A stretch of 63,583 nucleotides of DNA from Paenibacillus sp. (GTDB taxonomy: Bacteria > Bacillota > Bacilli > Paenibacillales > YIM-B00363), in NCBI RefSeq assembly GCF_031177825.1, contig NZ_JAPSKE010000032.1:1-63583 (forward strand), given 5' to 3'. The position numbers and the translations under genes are program-made. The first letter of the stretch is position 1. Each line of letters starts with the position of its first letter. Positions 15,101 through 24,800 of this stretch are shown here, piece after piece. Under the pieces are notes generated by a model, which did no database searches, was not told the DNA's origin, and saw only the letters and a program-made list of their open reading frames with translations.

Positions 15101-18100
15101 CCCGCTACGTTCAGAGCAACGGATTGGTGTACAACAACTTGATGAACGGCAGTATCAAAAACCGGGACGGCGGCACGCATACGGCGGCTACCAACCTGAC
15201 GAACGCGACGATCGACTTCATGGTCGACGCGGCAAATCGGAACTATCGTCTGAATCCGTTGAAAGCGACGGCGGCGATTAACGCGGGAACGTCCCTGCCG
15301 ACCGAAGTGCCGACGGACTTCTACGGCGATGCCAGACCGTACGGTTCCGCCTTCGACATCGGCGCGGTGGAGTTCCGCCCCGACGAGACGATTCCGCCGG
15401 CGACGATTACGCTCGGCGCGGTAGACGTCTCGATGCGCAAGGCGACGCTGACGTGGACCGCCCCGGGCGACGACGGCAATACGGGAACGGCGTTCTCGTA
15501 CGACCTACGCTACAGCACGGCTCCGATCACGGCCGCGAACTGGGGCTCGGCGATCCAGCTGAAGAACGAGCCGGTCCCCGCGGTCGCGGGCACGACCCAG
15601 ACGTATACGTATTACGGCATTCCGGCCGGCGGCACGTATCACTTCGCCATCAAAGCGAAAGACGACATGAGCCAAGAATCGGCGCTGTCGAACTCGCTCG
15701 CCGTGACGACGACGACCAGCAGTACGACGGAATTCAATGCGACCGACGATACGTATATTTACGGCGGTTCGGTCTGGGGCAACGCGGCTCAGTTGCTTGT
15801 GAAACAACATCTCACCAACAACGAAAATCTGTATGCTTTCCTGAAATTCAATCTCGCGAATTTCACACCGTCGTCCACGTGGAACGCGAAGCTCTACATC
15901 AATCTCCGGAGCGCGCAGCAGCCGACGATTCCGGTGACGGTGTTCGGCGTGCTGGACGACAACTGGTCCGAAGCGACGGCGAAGAGCACGGTGCAGCCGG
16001 ACATCTCCAATGAGATAAACCTGGGCACGTTCCTTACGAACGAGACCGGCGTCATCGAAGTGGACGTAACGGATTTCGTCAACAGCCAGCTGGCCGGCGA
16101 CAAGGTCGTCACGCTTCGACTGGCCGACGTTTCGAACCACCGGTGGGTCGCGACGTTCGAAAGCTCGGAGAGCGCCGTCAATCAGCCGTTCCTCTTGGTA
16201 CGCGACGGCGCCGATACGATGGCGCCCGCGACGATCTCCGACCTTGCCGCATCGAACCCGACGAATAAGTCGATCGATCTAGCGTGGAAGGCGACCGGCG
16301 ACGACGGCATGGTTCGCAACGCGACGAGCTACGACATTCGGTACAGCACGTCGCCGATCACGAACGCGAACTGGAACAGCGCGACGCAAGTGTCCGGAGA
16401 GCCGCTGCCGGCGGCGCCGGGTACGACGCAAAGCTTCACGCTGTACGGTCTGAGCGTGAACACGACGTATCACTTCGCGATGAAGGCGACGGACGACGCG
16501 GGCAACGTCTCCGCGCTGTCGAACGTCGCCTCGCAGACGACGACCGCCGGCGTCAACGTCGCGCTCAACAAGTCGGTCTCGGCCAGCACGACCGATCTGT
16601 TCGGCGGCGCGTTGAGCGTCATTACGGACGGGGTTTCGACGAACAGCTCCGCCTATGCCGGCATTCGGACGACGAGCGGCCCGCAGTATTATCAAGTCGA
16701 CTTGGGCGCCTCATATTCGCTGAATACGTTCCGACTCGTTAACGACTGGGGCGCATCCGGCATCGCCCGCACGAATAAGGATGTGATCGTGCAGCTGTCG
16801 AACAGCGCGACGTTCGCTTCCGGCGCGACGACGGTTTACAATAATGACGCCAACAATTCCGTCGGGCTCGGCACGGGGACGGATCCGGAGTATCAAGAGT
16901 CGGCCGCCGGTCTGACGATCCCGCTCGGCACTCCGGTGAACGCGCGATACGCCAGAGTATGGGGCAGCGGACATGTGCGTACGGATAACACGACGCATAC
17001 CGTATTGACGCCGATCGAATTCGAAGCGTATGCGGACCCGGGCGACAACACGCCGCCGGCGGCCGTGACGAACCTGGCGAATGCCGCGATGACGTACAAC
17101 AGCATCGACCTCACATGGACGGCTCCGGGCGATAACGGCACGAGCGGGCAAGCGAAGCAATACTTGCTGCGATACGCGCCGTTCGCTATCACGGAATCGA
17201 CGTGGAACTCGGCGACGCCGGCGGCGGGCGTGCCGCTGCCGAAGCCGGCCGGCGGGCAAGAGCAGTTCACGGTCGGCGGGCTGACGACGAACCAGACGTA
17301 TCACTTCGCCTTGAAGACGGTGGATACGGCGAACAATGTTTCGGCGTTGTCGAACGTCGTCATGGCGACGATCAACAACACGGATGCGACGGCGCCGGGG
17401 ACGATCGCCGATCTCGCGGTGCAGCGTACGGGTCCGAGGAGCGTTCGCCTCGGCTGGACGGCGCCCGGCGACGACGGCGCGACGGGCCATGCGAAGTCGT
17501 ACGAGGTGCGGTACTCGACGTCGCCGATCACGGCGGCGAATTGGAACTCCGCGACGGAGGCGATCGACGAGCTGCTGCAGCTTCCCGCAGGGACCGCGAT
17601 GAAGTACCAAGCGAATGAATTAACGCCGAATACGACATATTATTTCGCGGTGCGCACGACGGACGACGTGAATAACGTCTCGGACATCTCGAACGTCGCG
17701 GTCGCGACGACCGCGTATCCGGTGCCGGACAGCGTGACCGTTACGTCGCTAGCCGATCTGCAGGACGCGATCCATTCGGCGCCGCCTTCGGGCCGCGTCA
17801 TCACGCTGGCGGCGGGGACGTACTCGCAGACGTCGTCGATCAATATTAATGGGAAAGACCACATCACGATTCGAGGCGCGACCTCGAATGTCGCGGACAC
17901 CGTCATCGTCGGACCGGGCATTACGAGCAACGTGGATATCAGCATTCGAGTGAACGATTCCAGCTACGTCACGATTCGCGATCTGACGATTCGGGATTTC
18001 AATTACCATGCCGTGCAAGTCAATTCGGGCTCGTACTACTTCCATGGGGATAACCTGTACGCATGGGATCTGGGCGAGGGCGCGTTCAAGGTGACCGGGG

Positions 18101-20382
18101 CCGTATCTACGAGCGGAGCGATGTACGCCGATTACGGCCTCATCGAAAATTCCACGCTTGGCTACACGAACGGGGGCAAGCGAAGCGTCGTCGAAGCGGT
18201 CGATATCATCGCCGCAAGAGGCTGGGTCGTACGCGGGAACACCGTTCTGAACGCGTATCACCCGAGCTCCGGCTCGGTCGCTTACGCGATGTTCGCGAAG
18301 GGCGGATCGATCGATACGATCTTCGAAAACAACTTGATTAAAGGCAGCGACATCGCGATTTCGTTCGGAGGCGGCCTCACGGGGTCCCAGTATTTCCGCA
18401 ACGGCGTTCTCGACGTCGAGCATTACGGCGGCATCATTCGCAACAACGTCATCCACAACACCGACGACGCGGGCATCTATTTGGCGAAAGCGATAGATTT
18501 CAAGGTGCTCAACAATACGCTCATCAACATCGCGCCGAACGTGAGCGTCGGAGGCATCGAATCGCGTTGGGCGGGTAGCAACGGCGAAATTCGCAACAAT
18601 CTCGCCGACAAAGCGCTCAAGAAGCGGGACGGCGGCAATTATACGGAGTCGAACAACATCGTCAATGCGACTTCGGCATGGTACGTCAATCCGGGAGCCG
18701 GAAACTATGCATTGAACGCAAGCACGGCCGCCGGCGCCATTAACACAGGCGCGTCGTTGCCGACGCTCGTGCCGACCGATATGCTCGGCGTCGCCCGCCC
18801 GATCGGCACCGGATACGACCTCGGCGCGCTGGAATCCGGTACGCCGCCGGCCGATACGACCGCCCCATCCGCGCCGGCCGGCTTGACCTCGGCGGGCCAG
18901 ACGGATACGACCGTCTCCTTGTACTGGACGTCGGCGGCAGATAACGTCGGCGTCGTCGGCTACGATATTTACGCAGGCGCGACGAAGCTGAACGCGCTGC
19001 CGGTGACGAGCACGAGCTACGTCGCTTATAACCTGAACCCGCTAACGGCGTATTCGTTCACCGTGAAGGCAAAGGACCGCGCGGGCAACGTCTCCGCGTC
19101 GAGCAACGCCGTCTCCGTCACGACGAACGCGCCGTCGAACGATACCGTGCCGCCGACCGTTCCCGCCGACGTCGCGAGCGCCGGCGTCACGGACACGACG
19201 GTATCGTTAAGCTGGACGCCGTCCACGGACAACGTTCAGGTCGCCGGGTATAACGTTTATGAAGGAACGACGAAACTCAATCCGAGTCCCATCCCTACGA
19301 CGAGCTATACGGTTACGGGGCTGACCCCGTTGACGTCCTACAGCTTCACCGTAACGGCCGTCGACGCGTTCGGCAACGAATCCGCCGCGAGCGCCGCCGT
19401 GTCGGTCACGACGCTCGCGCCGCCGGATACGACGCCGCCGAGCGCGCCGACGCTGTCCGGCGCGGGCGCGACGGAAACGACCGCGTCGCTGAGTTGGACG
19501 GCATCCGTCGATAACGTAGCCGTCGCCGGATACGATGTGTACAACGGTACGACGAAGGCGAACGACAGTCTGATCCCGGACACGACGTACACGGTCACGG
19601 GGTTGACCGCGGCGACGTCGTACACCTTCACGGTAAGAGCGGTCGACGCGGCGAACAACGAATCGAGCGACAGCAACGCCGTCACGGTAACGACGGCGAC
19701 GTACACGCCGGGGGATACGACGCCGCCGAGCGCGCCGACGAACTTCAAGTTTACGGCGCGTACGGATACGACGATCAGCGTTAGCTGGAACGCCTCGACG
19801 GATAATGCGGCCGTCGCGGGCTACGACGTGTACGTCGGGGGGGCGAAGGTCAACCCGGCGCTCGTGACCGGAACGACGTACGTCGCGACCGGGTTGATCG
19901 CCGATACGCAGTATTCCATCTACGTCAAGGCGGTCGACGCGTCGAACAACGAATCCGCGGCGAGCGCGACGATCAACGTTAGAACGCTCGAGACGCCGCC
20001 CGCGGGAGCGCTGTCCAGGACCGGCTGGACGGCTTCCGGATCGATCGGATCGAATGCGTTGGACGGGAACGCTAGCACGCGGTGGTACGCTACGAGCCAT
20101 TCGCCGTCCTCTTCCTTCCAAGTGGATATGAAGGCGGAATACGACATTGAGGGGCTCTACTTCCATAAAGGAACGTACCCGGACAACTTCAGCGTCGATT
20201 ACACGATCGAGACGTCGACCGACGGCGCGACGTGGTCGACGGCCGGCACGGCGGACGGTACGGGGGCGGGAAGCGTTACGGCAAGCTTCTCGAGCGTAAC
20301 CGCCAGATACGTGCGCATCGTACCGACCGGTTCGCAGTCCGGTTGGTGGAGCATCGCGGAATTTTACGTAATCGGTCAATAA
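12151..20382 (+). CDS. Giant secreted multidomain beta-helix protein (FN3, discoidin, CBM96-like)
   Basis: 2743 residues. GTG at 12151 follows GAAGGCGGTG; the ATG at 12133 has no ribosome site. Order: signal peptide 1-32; discoidin-like domain 35-200; FN3; discoidin-like 317-477; two FN3; right-handed beta-helix 710-1073; FN3; CBM96/DUF7594-like domain 1193-1353; FN3; discoidin-like 1467-1628; two FN3; second beta-helix 1860-2230; four FN3; C-terminal F5/8 type C domain 2617-2743. That is 11 FN3 domains, many with the pattern Y-[DE]-x-RYST-x-PIT. The beta-helices resemble polysaccharide lyases of the pectate-lyase/PL6 type (ITLAAG start, rows of NNxI turns). An extracellular polysaccharide-binding and cleaving role is inferred. 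There is no LPXTG or S-layer domain, so release or discoidin-mediated attachment is likely. The two beta-helix modules are internal duplicates. Confidence 0.85.
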   Translation: MRVRKTLTTLTVAAMMASLGYFAPPSGTASAASVEVNVARGVVDVTTNGLATQNGKRLTILTDGVRTTSEYALISTSSGAKYVQLNLGEPHSITKLNLLNDYNPDSPRIGKDIIVQLSNDPAFASGVTTVYNNDADNSAGQGAGSDAEYTEPSSGAGLTVTLGSPVTAQYVRYWANGHTRTQTSAYNAVNTPVEVEVYAQLPGLNHALPAISSLSVSDISNHSVKLSWVSPGPSGITGYDIRYAEAPITESNWNNGSIVKRVVGEPSVAAAHATQQMNLQGLPINKKLYFAIKTVNGLVDASALSNAVEATLVTSVNAALNKTVTSNGTATGGTLSNVTNGNLTRDDYALISTSGGPKYVQIDLADSYDIVGLNLRNDWGTDTNSYRYGHDYVVQLAADAAFTSGVTTIFNNDADNTLGLGAGADPTYVEPVDGGGWHIPLTTPVTARYVRFWGNGHTRMNGTTHTVNTPVEIQAFAKSKDVAAPSAVTNLTAPSVGWKSVQLQWTAPGNDGATGTALEYDFRYSTSQITSANFGAATPMAGAPAPAVAGTTQTFGFGGLQPNTTYYFAMKAKDEANVSAMSNVVAITTPATDNVPPAAIANLATSRANSKSIQLSWTAPGDDGNAGRAASYEVRYSTSPITAADWGTATEAIEELLQLDPGTTMTYDANELNANTTYYFAVKTKDAAGNVSAISNVASATTTPPSPDAVTVSTLAALQSAIHAAPQSGRVITLAAGVYNVSSQISINGKDNITIQGATSNPEATVLKGPGMSSSLGQIFDVNDSHYLTIKNLRMQDTKYHGVKINYGSNYFTADNIVAWDHGEGGFKVTAQPWTEGAAYSDYGAIKNSRLGYTTAGNNNAVEAIDIIAGWHWKIQNNFFENTYKSVGNGVAYAVFAKGGARGTVIENNEFRNNFTAISFGGGGTGSLYFRHGNGAYEHYDGIVRNNVIIKTTDAAIYMNSAKDYKVYNNTIFNVGSGVGAIESRYVQSNGLVYNNLMNGSIKNRDGGTHTAATNLTNATIDFMVDAANRNYRLNPLKATAAINAGTSLPTEVPTDFYGDARPYGSAFDIGAVEFRPDETIPPATITLGAVDVSMRKATLTWTAPGDDGNTGTAFSYDLRYSTAPITAANWGSAIQLKNEPVPAVAGTTQTYTYYGIPAGGTYHFAIKAKDDMSQESALSNSLAVTTTTSSTTEFNATDDTYIYGGSVWGNAAQLLVKQHLTNNENLYAFLKFNLANFTPSSTWNAKLYINLRSAQQPTIPVTVFGVLDDNWSEATAKSTVQPDISNEINLGTFLTNETGVIEVDVTDFVNSQLAGDKVVTLRLADVSNHRWVATFESSESAVNQPFLLVRDGADTMAPATISDLAASNPTNKSIDLAWKATGDDGMVRNATSYDIRYSTSPITNANWNSATQVSGEPLPAAPGTTQSFTLYGLSVNTTYHFAMKATDDAGNVSALSNVASQTTTAGVNVALNKSVSASTTDLFGGALSVITDGVSTNSSAYAGIRTTSGPQYYQVDLGASYSLNTFRLVNDWGASGIARTNKDVIVQLSNSATFASGATTVYNNDANNSVGLGTGTDPEYQESAAGLTIPLGTPVNARYARVWGSGHVRTDNTTHTVLTPIEFEAYADPGDNTPPAAVTNLANAAMTYNSIDLTWTAPGDNGTSGQAKQYLLRYAPFAITESTWNSATPAAGVPLPKPAGGQEQFTVGGLTTNQTYHFALKTVDTANNVSALSNVVMATINNTDATAPGTIADLAVQRTGPRSVRLGWTAPGDDGATGHAKSYEVRYSTSPITAANWNSATEAIDELLQLPAGTAMKYQANELTPNTTYYFAVRTTDDVNNVSDISNVAVATTAYPVPDSVTVTSLADLQDAIHSAPPSGRVITLAAGTYSQTSSININGKDHITIRGATSNVADTVIVGPGITSNVDISIRVNDSSYVTIRDLTIRDFNYHAVQVNSGSYYFHGDNLYAWDLGEGAFKVTGAVSTSGAMYADYGLIENSTLGYTNGGKRSVVEAVDIIAARGWVVRGNTVLNAYHPSSGSVAYAMFAKGGSIDTIFENNLIKGSDIAISFGGGLTGSQYFRNGVLDVEHYGGIIRNNVIHNTDDAGIYLAKAIDFKVLNNTLINIAPNVSVGGIESRWAGSNGEIRNNLADKALKKRDGGNYTESNNIVNATSAWYVNPGAGNYALNASTAAGAINTGASLPTLVPTDMLGVARPIGTGYDLGALESGTPPADTTAPSAPAGLTSAGQTDTTVSLYWTSAADNVGVVGYDIYAGATKLNALPVTSTSYVAYNLNPLTAYSFTVKAKDRAGNVSASSNAVSVTTNAPSNDTVPPTVPADVASAGVTDTTVSLSWTPSTDNVQVAGYNVYEGTTKLNPSPIPTTSYTVTGLTPLTSYSFTVTAVDAFGNESAASAAVSVTTLAPPDTTPPSAPTLSGAGATETTASLSWTASVDNVAVAGYDVYNGTTKANDSLIPDTTYTVTGLTAATSYTFTVRAVDAANNESSDSNAVTVTTATYTPGDTTPPSAPTNFKFTARTDTTISVSWNASTDNAAVAGYDVYVGGAKVNPALVTGTTYVATGLIADTQYSIYVKAVDASNNESAASATINVRTLETPPAGALSRTGWTASGSIGSNALDGNASTRWYATSHSPSSSFQVDMKAEYDIEGLYFHKGTYPDNFSVDYTIETSTDGATWSTAGTADGTGAGSVTASFSSVTARYVRIVPTGSQSGWWSIAEFYVIGQ

Positions 20383-20383
20383 G

Positions 20384-20428
20384 AGGAAAACAAGCGCTTC
20401 GGCTTTCGCCGAGGCGCTTGTTTTCTCT
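20384..20428 (+). terminator. Rho-independent terminator of the giant gene
   Basis: A long stem starts right after the stop codon: GAAAACAAGCGC-TTCGGC pairs with GCCGAG-GCGCTTGTTTTC with a TTTC loop. The rest of the 330-base gap to 20713 holds a promoter at 20629, a short hairpin near 20535-20553 and a 9-codon open frame with AGAGGGGG at 20475-20504 that may be chance. Confidence 0.85.
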
Positions 20429-20628
20429 ATTTCTCTCTAACGAGGTTTACGCGAATTATAGAGGGGGTTTTACCGTGGAAGAGAAGAGGAACCCTAATGG
20501 GTAACGATTCGGCGGTGATTTGTCAACAGGAAATCCGACCTGGATAGTCGGAGTTCATCCGACATTGTGCCGGAGCAGGCGAACATGTTTTTCCTGAAGC
20601 GTTCCGGCATCGTTCGACGCCCATGCGA

Positions 20629-20657
20629 TTGCAATCGAAACGGGACTTCACTAGACT
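20629..20657 (+). promoter_or_regulatory. Putative promoter of the LacI-type regulator
   Basis: TTGCAA, a 17-base spacer and TAGACT, about 55 bases before the chosen start at 20713. Spacing is ideal and both boxes match four or five of six consensus bases. Confidence 0.5.
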
Positions 20658-20712
20658 AAGAGGAACGACATCGGCGCGGCAGGTGCGGCGGAAGCGGGGG
20701 CAACGGGAAAGC

Positions 20713-21738
20713 ATGGATATTTTCGATATCGCGAGGTTGGCGGGCGTCTCCCGCAAGACGGTGCAGCGGGTGCTGAACGATGCGCCGAACGTGAGCGAGA
20801 AGACGGCTGCGAAAATTCGGGCGATCATGGAGGCTCACAATTACGAGCCGAACGCGGCGGCGCGGGGGCTGGCCTCGAAGAAGTCGAATACGATCGGGTT
20901 GTTCATCGTACAGGACCGGCGGAGCTATACGTTGTACTCCGACGACTTATTCTTCGGAGCCGTCATCGGCGCCATGATCAGCCGCTCGGCGGAGCGCGGG
21001 TATAAGACGCTCGTTTCCATCGAAGAAGCATCCGACGTGGAGCCGCTCCTAAGCTTGTACAAGCAGAAAAGCATCGACGCCGGGTTGCTCGTCAGTTGGT
21101 CCGAGATGCAGCGGACGGTCGAGCGGATCGCGGAGGCGGGCTTTCGCATCGGCGTATTCGACCAAAACAATGTCCGAAGTCCCGTCGATGGGGTGCCGAT
21201 TCCGCGGCTGGACGACTACGCGAGCGCATACGCGGCGGGCGAATATTTGCTTGGGCTCGGTCATACGGACATCGGCATCGTGACCGGAGATATGGCGATC
21301 CCTTGCACCGCCGAACGGCTGAGGGGCTTCGTCGACGCGGTGCGAGGCCGAGGCTTGAACGTGCGCGACGACCGCATCCATTATGGCCGCTTCATCGAAG
21401 CGAGCGGCCGGGAAGCGATCGAACGATGGACGTCCGGCGGCGGTCTGCCGAGCGCCGTCTTTTGTTCGAACGACCTGATGGCGTACGGCGCATTGAAGGC
21501 ATGCGCGGACAGGGGCGTGTCGGTGCCCGGCGCGTTGTCCGTCGTCGGCTTCGACGATCTGCTGCTCGGACAGTATACGCACCCGCCGCTGACGACGATG
21601 CGCGTCCCGCGCGTGGAGATGGCGGTTCAGCTGACGGATGCCGTCATCGACGTTTTGGAAGGGCGGGAGTCGGGGGGCGAACGGCGCGGATTTCAAGCGG
21701 AGCTGATCGAGAGACAATCATGTCGGCCGGTTTCCTGA
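20713..21738 (+). CDS. LacI-family transcriptional regulator
   Basis: 341 residues from ATG at 20713. The frame is open upstream, but the protein proper begins MDIFDIARLAGVSRKTVQRV, the canonical LacI helix-turn-helix start. The second DNA-binding part, the hinge helix, is in NYEPNAAARGLASKKSNTIGL. Residues ~60-341 form the periplasmic-binding-like effector domain (SAVFCSNDLMAYGALKA, LSVVGFDDLLLGQYTHPPLTTM). It sits between the giant polysaccharide-active gene and the GH16 gene. A palindrome lies just downstream of the GH16 promoter at 21796, so it probably represses that gene in the absence of an oligosaccharide inducer. Confidence 0.93.
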   Translation: MDIFDIARLAGVSRKTVQRVLNDAPNVSEKTAAKIRAIMEAHNYEPNAAARGLASKKSNTIGLFIVQDRRSYTLYSDDLFFGAVIGAMISRSAERGYKTLVSIEEASDVEPLLSLYKQKSIDAGLLVSWSEMQRTVERIAEAGFRIGVFDQNNVRSPVDGVPIPRLDDYASAYAAGEYLLGLGHTDIGIVTGDMAIPCTAERLRGFVDAVRGRGLNVRDDRIHYGRFIEASGREAIERWTSGGGLPSAVFCSNDLMAYGALKACADRGVSVPGALSVVGFDDLLLGQYTHPPLTTMRVPRVEMAVQLTDAVIDVLEGRESGGERRGFQAELIERQSCRPVS

Positions 21739-21755
21739 TTTTGCAAAAATATCGA

Positions 21756-21784
21756 TTGACGGGAAAGTGGTTGCAAGATACAAT
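21756..21784 (+). promoter_or_regulatory. Sigma-A promoter of the GH16 gene
   Basis: TTGACG, exactly 17 bases, TACAAT. It is placed 18 bases after the stop of the LacI gene and upstream of the palindrome at 21796. Confidence 0.75.
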
Positions 21785-21795
21785 TTCGTTGTAAA

Positions 21796-21811
21796 TGTCC
21801 CACGTGGGACA
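21796..21811. promoter_or_regulatory. 16-bp perfect palindrome, LacI-type operator candidate
   Basis: TGTCCCACGTGGGACA is a perfect dyad beginning about 12 bases after the -10 box, the usual position of a repressor site that covers the transcription start. It has the even-spaced central CG typical of LacI-family operators. The regulator encoded directly upstream is the obvious candidate ligand. Confidence 0.6.
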
Positions 21812-21826
21812 ATGGAGGAGGCGACG

Positions 21827-21856
21827 ATGAAGGGCAGCGGCGGAACGCCGCGATGA
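21827..21856 (+). other. Possible 9-codon leader ORF before GH16
   Basis: GGAGGAGG is followed by ATG and nine codons (MKGSGGTPR) with stop at 21854. A GCGGCG-GAA-CGCCGC hairpin lies inside it. The GH16 start has its own ribosome site at GAGGTG. Leader peptide or chance. Confidence 0.3.
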
Positions 21857-21889
21857 CGGTTCATTCTTACGAAGCGAGGTGTTCAATCC

Positions 21890-24800
21890 ATGAAGCGACG
21901 ATTCCTTATGCAAGGACTGGCTTGCACGCTGGCCGCCGGATTGGCGTTGTCGACGCTGCTTCCCGCAAGTGCGACGGCGGAGAAAGGGAAGACCGAGAAG
22001 CCGCTCTGGACGCAGGTGTGGGGCGATGAATTCGACGACGGCGCGATCGACCGGTCGAAGTGGACGTTCGACTTGACGAACGGCGAGTCCGTCGGCAATC
22101 CGGGCTGGGGCAACAACGAGCTGCAATATTATACGGACCGGGCGGACAACGTCAAGGAAGAGAACGGCAAGCTCGTGATCACCGCTCGCAAGGAGGCGTA
22201 CGAGGGCTTCTCATACACGTCGGCTCGGATCAAGACGAAGGGCTTGTTCTCGAAGGCGTACGGAAAGTTCGAAATTCGCGCGAGCGCGCCGACGGGCAAG
22301 GGGCTCTGGCCGGCGATCTGGATGCTGCCGGAGGATTACCGGTACGGCGGATGGGCCGCTTCCGGCGAAATCGATATCATGGAAGGCTGGGGCAGCCGGC
22401 CGCGAACGGTCGCCGGCACGATCCACTACGGCTCGCAATGGCCGAACAATACGTACACCGGCAAGGAATACGAGCTTCCGAACGGGTCGACGATTCAAGA
22501 CTTTCATACCTACGCGATCGAATGGGAGCCCGGCGAAATTCGCTGGTACGTCGACGGCGTCTTGTTCAACACGCAGAACGATTGGTACAGCGTCACGGCC
22601 GGTCAACCGGCGAATAACGCTTACCCGGCGCCGTTCGACGAGAAGTTCCACCTGCTGATCAATCTGGCCGTCGGCGGCAACTTCGACGGCGATCCGACGG
22701 CGGAGACGCCGTTCCCGAGTTCGTTCGTCATCGACTACGTTCGGGTGTACGAATTGACCGGCCGTCCGTACCGGGAGCCGGTGCCGCCTTCGATTCCGAA
22801 GGAGGCGTATTTGCCGGGCGCGAAGCTGCCGCTCTCGGACGGCAACTTGGTGTACAACAACGACTTCACGATGAACGAAGAGGGCGATCCGGGCATGGGC
22901 ATTCCGGGTACGGCGCATTGGGCGCTGTACGAGGATCCCGGCGCGTCGGCCGACGTGACGATCGAACCGATCGACGGGGGCAACTTCGCGAAGATCGCAA
23001 TCCAAAGCGCAGGCGTCAACTCGTACTCGATTCAGCCGCAATCGATCGTGTCGCTCGCGAAGGGCCGCTTCTATAAGCTGACGTTCGACGCGAAGACGGA
23101 TACGACGCGGAACATGAACGTCCGCGTGACGGGCGGGGCGTCCCGCGGCTACGCCGGATACTCCCAAGGGCTGACGGCCGCGTTGGACGGCGAATTGCGA
23201 ACGTACGAAATGACGTTCCAAATGAAGCAGGAATCCGACAACGCGGCGCGCATCGAATTCAATCTAGGCACGAACGATCGTCCCGTCTGGATCGGCCGCG
23301 CGCGGCTCGTCGAGATCGAAGGGATTCCGTTCGATCACGATTCGCCGAAGGCGCCCCTGGGCGACGGCAACCATGTGTACAACGGTACGTTCGACCTCGG
23401 CGAGCCGAATCGCATGAGCTTCTGGCACGTGCTGACCGTCGGGAAGGCGGCGGCTACGGCTTCGGTCGATCCCGAGGCGCGCGAACTGGTCGTGGACGTC
23501 TCGAAAGGCGGGCAAGCGGATCGTGACGTCCGGATCCTGCAGCGCGGGCTGTCGCTGTTGGACGGACATGATTACGCCTTGACGTTCGACGCCGAGGCGT
23601 CGAACGCGCGGGAGCTCGTCGTCGCCCTCGTCGACGCGGACGGAGGGGTGATTGCATCGACCCCGGTTTCGTTAAAGTCTCCCAAGCGGAAGCGGGAAAT
23701 CGCGGTCGCGTTCGACGACGTCGCGGTGTTCGGCGATCCCGGCGCCCAACAGCTCGTCTTCTTCCTCGGGGGCAAGAGCGGTTCGGTTCGGCTGGATAAC
23801 GTGAAGCTACTCCGCACCAGCGTATACTTCCCGTCGGATACCGCGTTCTATCCGCTTCGGAACGGCGACTTCGGGGCCGGCCTGCAGTTCTGGGGAGCCG
23901 CCGTCGACAGCGGCGGCTCGGCGTCCGCGGCGGCGGCGAACGGGGAGGCGAACGTAACCGTCGTCTCGCAAGGCGTCAACCCCTGGAGCGCGATGTTCAT
24001 TCAAGGCGGACTTCCGATGAAAGGCGGCCTCGATTACGTGGTTTCCTTCGACGCCAGAGCGACGGTCGCCCGGAAGGTCGAGGTCATCGCGGAGAACGCG
24101 TCTTACCGTCGGTACTTCGATCGAACGATCGACGTCGGGACGGATCCGAAGTCGTTCCGCTTCGAGTTCCGTATGCCGCAGGACGACACCGTCGATCTGA
24201 AGTTCCTACTCGGCCTCATCGCAAGCACGACGGCCGTCCCGACGCCGCATGACGTCACTCTCGACAATATAACGCTAGAAGTCAAAGACGCTCCGGTCGC
24301 GCGGCCGCCGACGTTGATTCAAGATTCGACGAACAACCGCGTCGGACAGCCGATCGAGCTGACGTTCGGAGACGATGCGGCATGGCGCGGCGCGATTCGA
24401 TCGGTCGCCGTGAACGGCGCTCCGGCGGCCTATGCCGCCGCGAAAGGAACGCTCGAGCTCGCGTCGTCCAACTTCACGGGAGCAGGCAACTATACGGTTT
24501 CCGTGAAGGCCGAGGGCTACGCGGAGGCGACGGCGAAGCAAGCGGTTCTGGCCGCGGACGGAAATCTCGTGGCGAACGGGAGCTTCGACGACGGAACGGC
24601 GGGTTGGAGCACTTGGTCCGGCGAGGGCGGGGCGGCTACGCTCCGCGCGGAGGCCGGCGCAGGGAAGATCGACGTCCACAGCGCCGGCTGGCAGAGTTGG
24701 GCGAACCAGCTGTACCAGGAAGGCATTCCGATGTCGGCGGGCAAGGCGTACGAATTGAAATTCACGGCGTCTTCCACCGTCGATCGGCCGATCGTTGTCG

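Noticed and set aside
20475..20504. Nine-codon open frame (MEEKRNPNG) with AGAGGGGG before the LacI gene.
   Set aside because: It lies upstream of the LacI promoter and has no following gene of its own; chance is likely.
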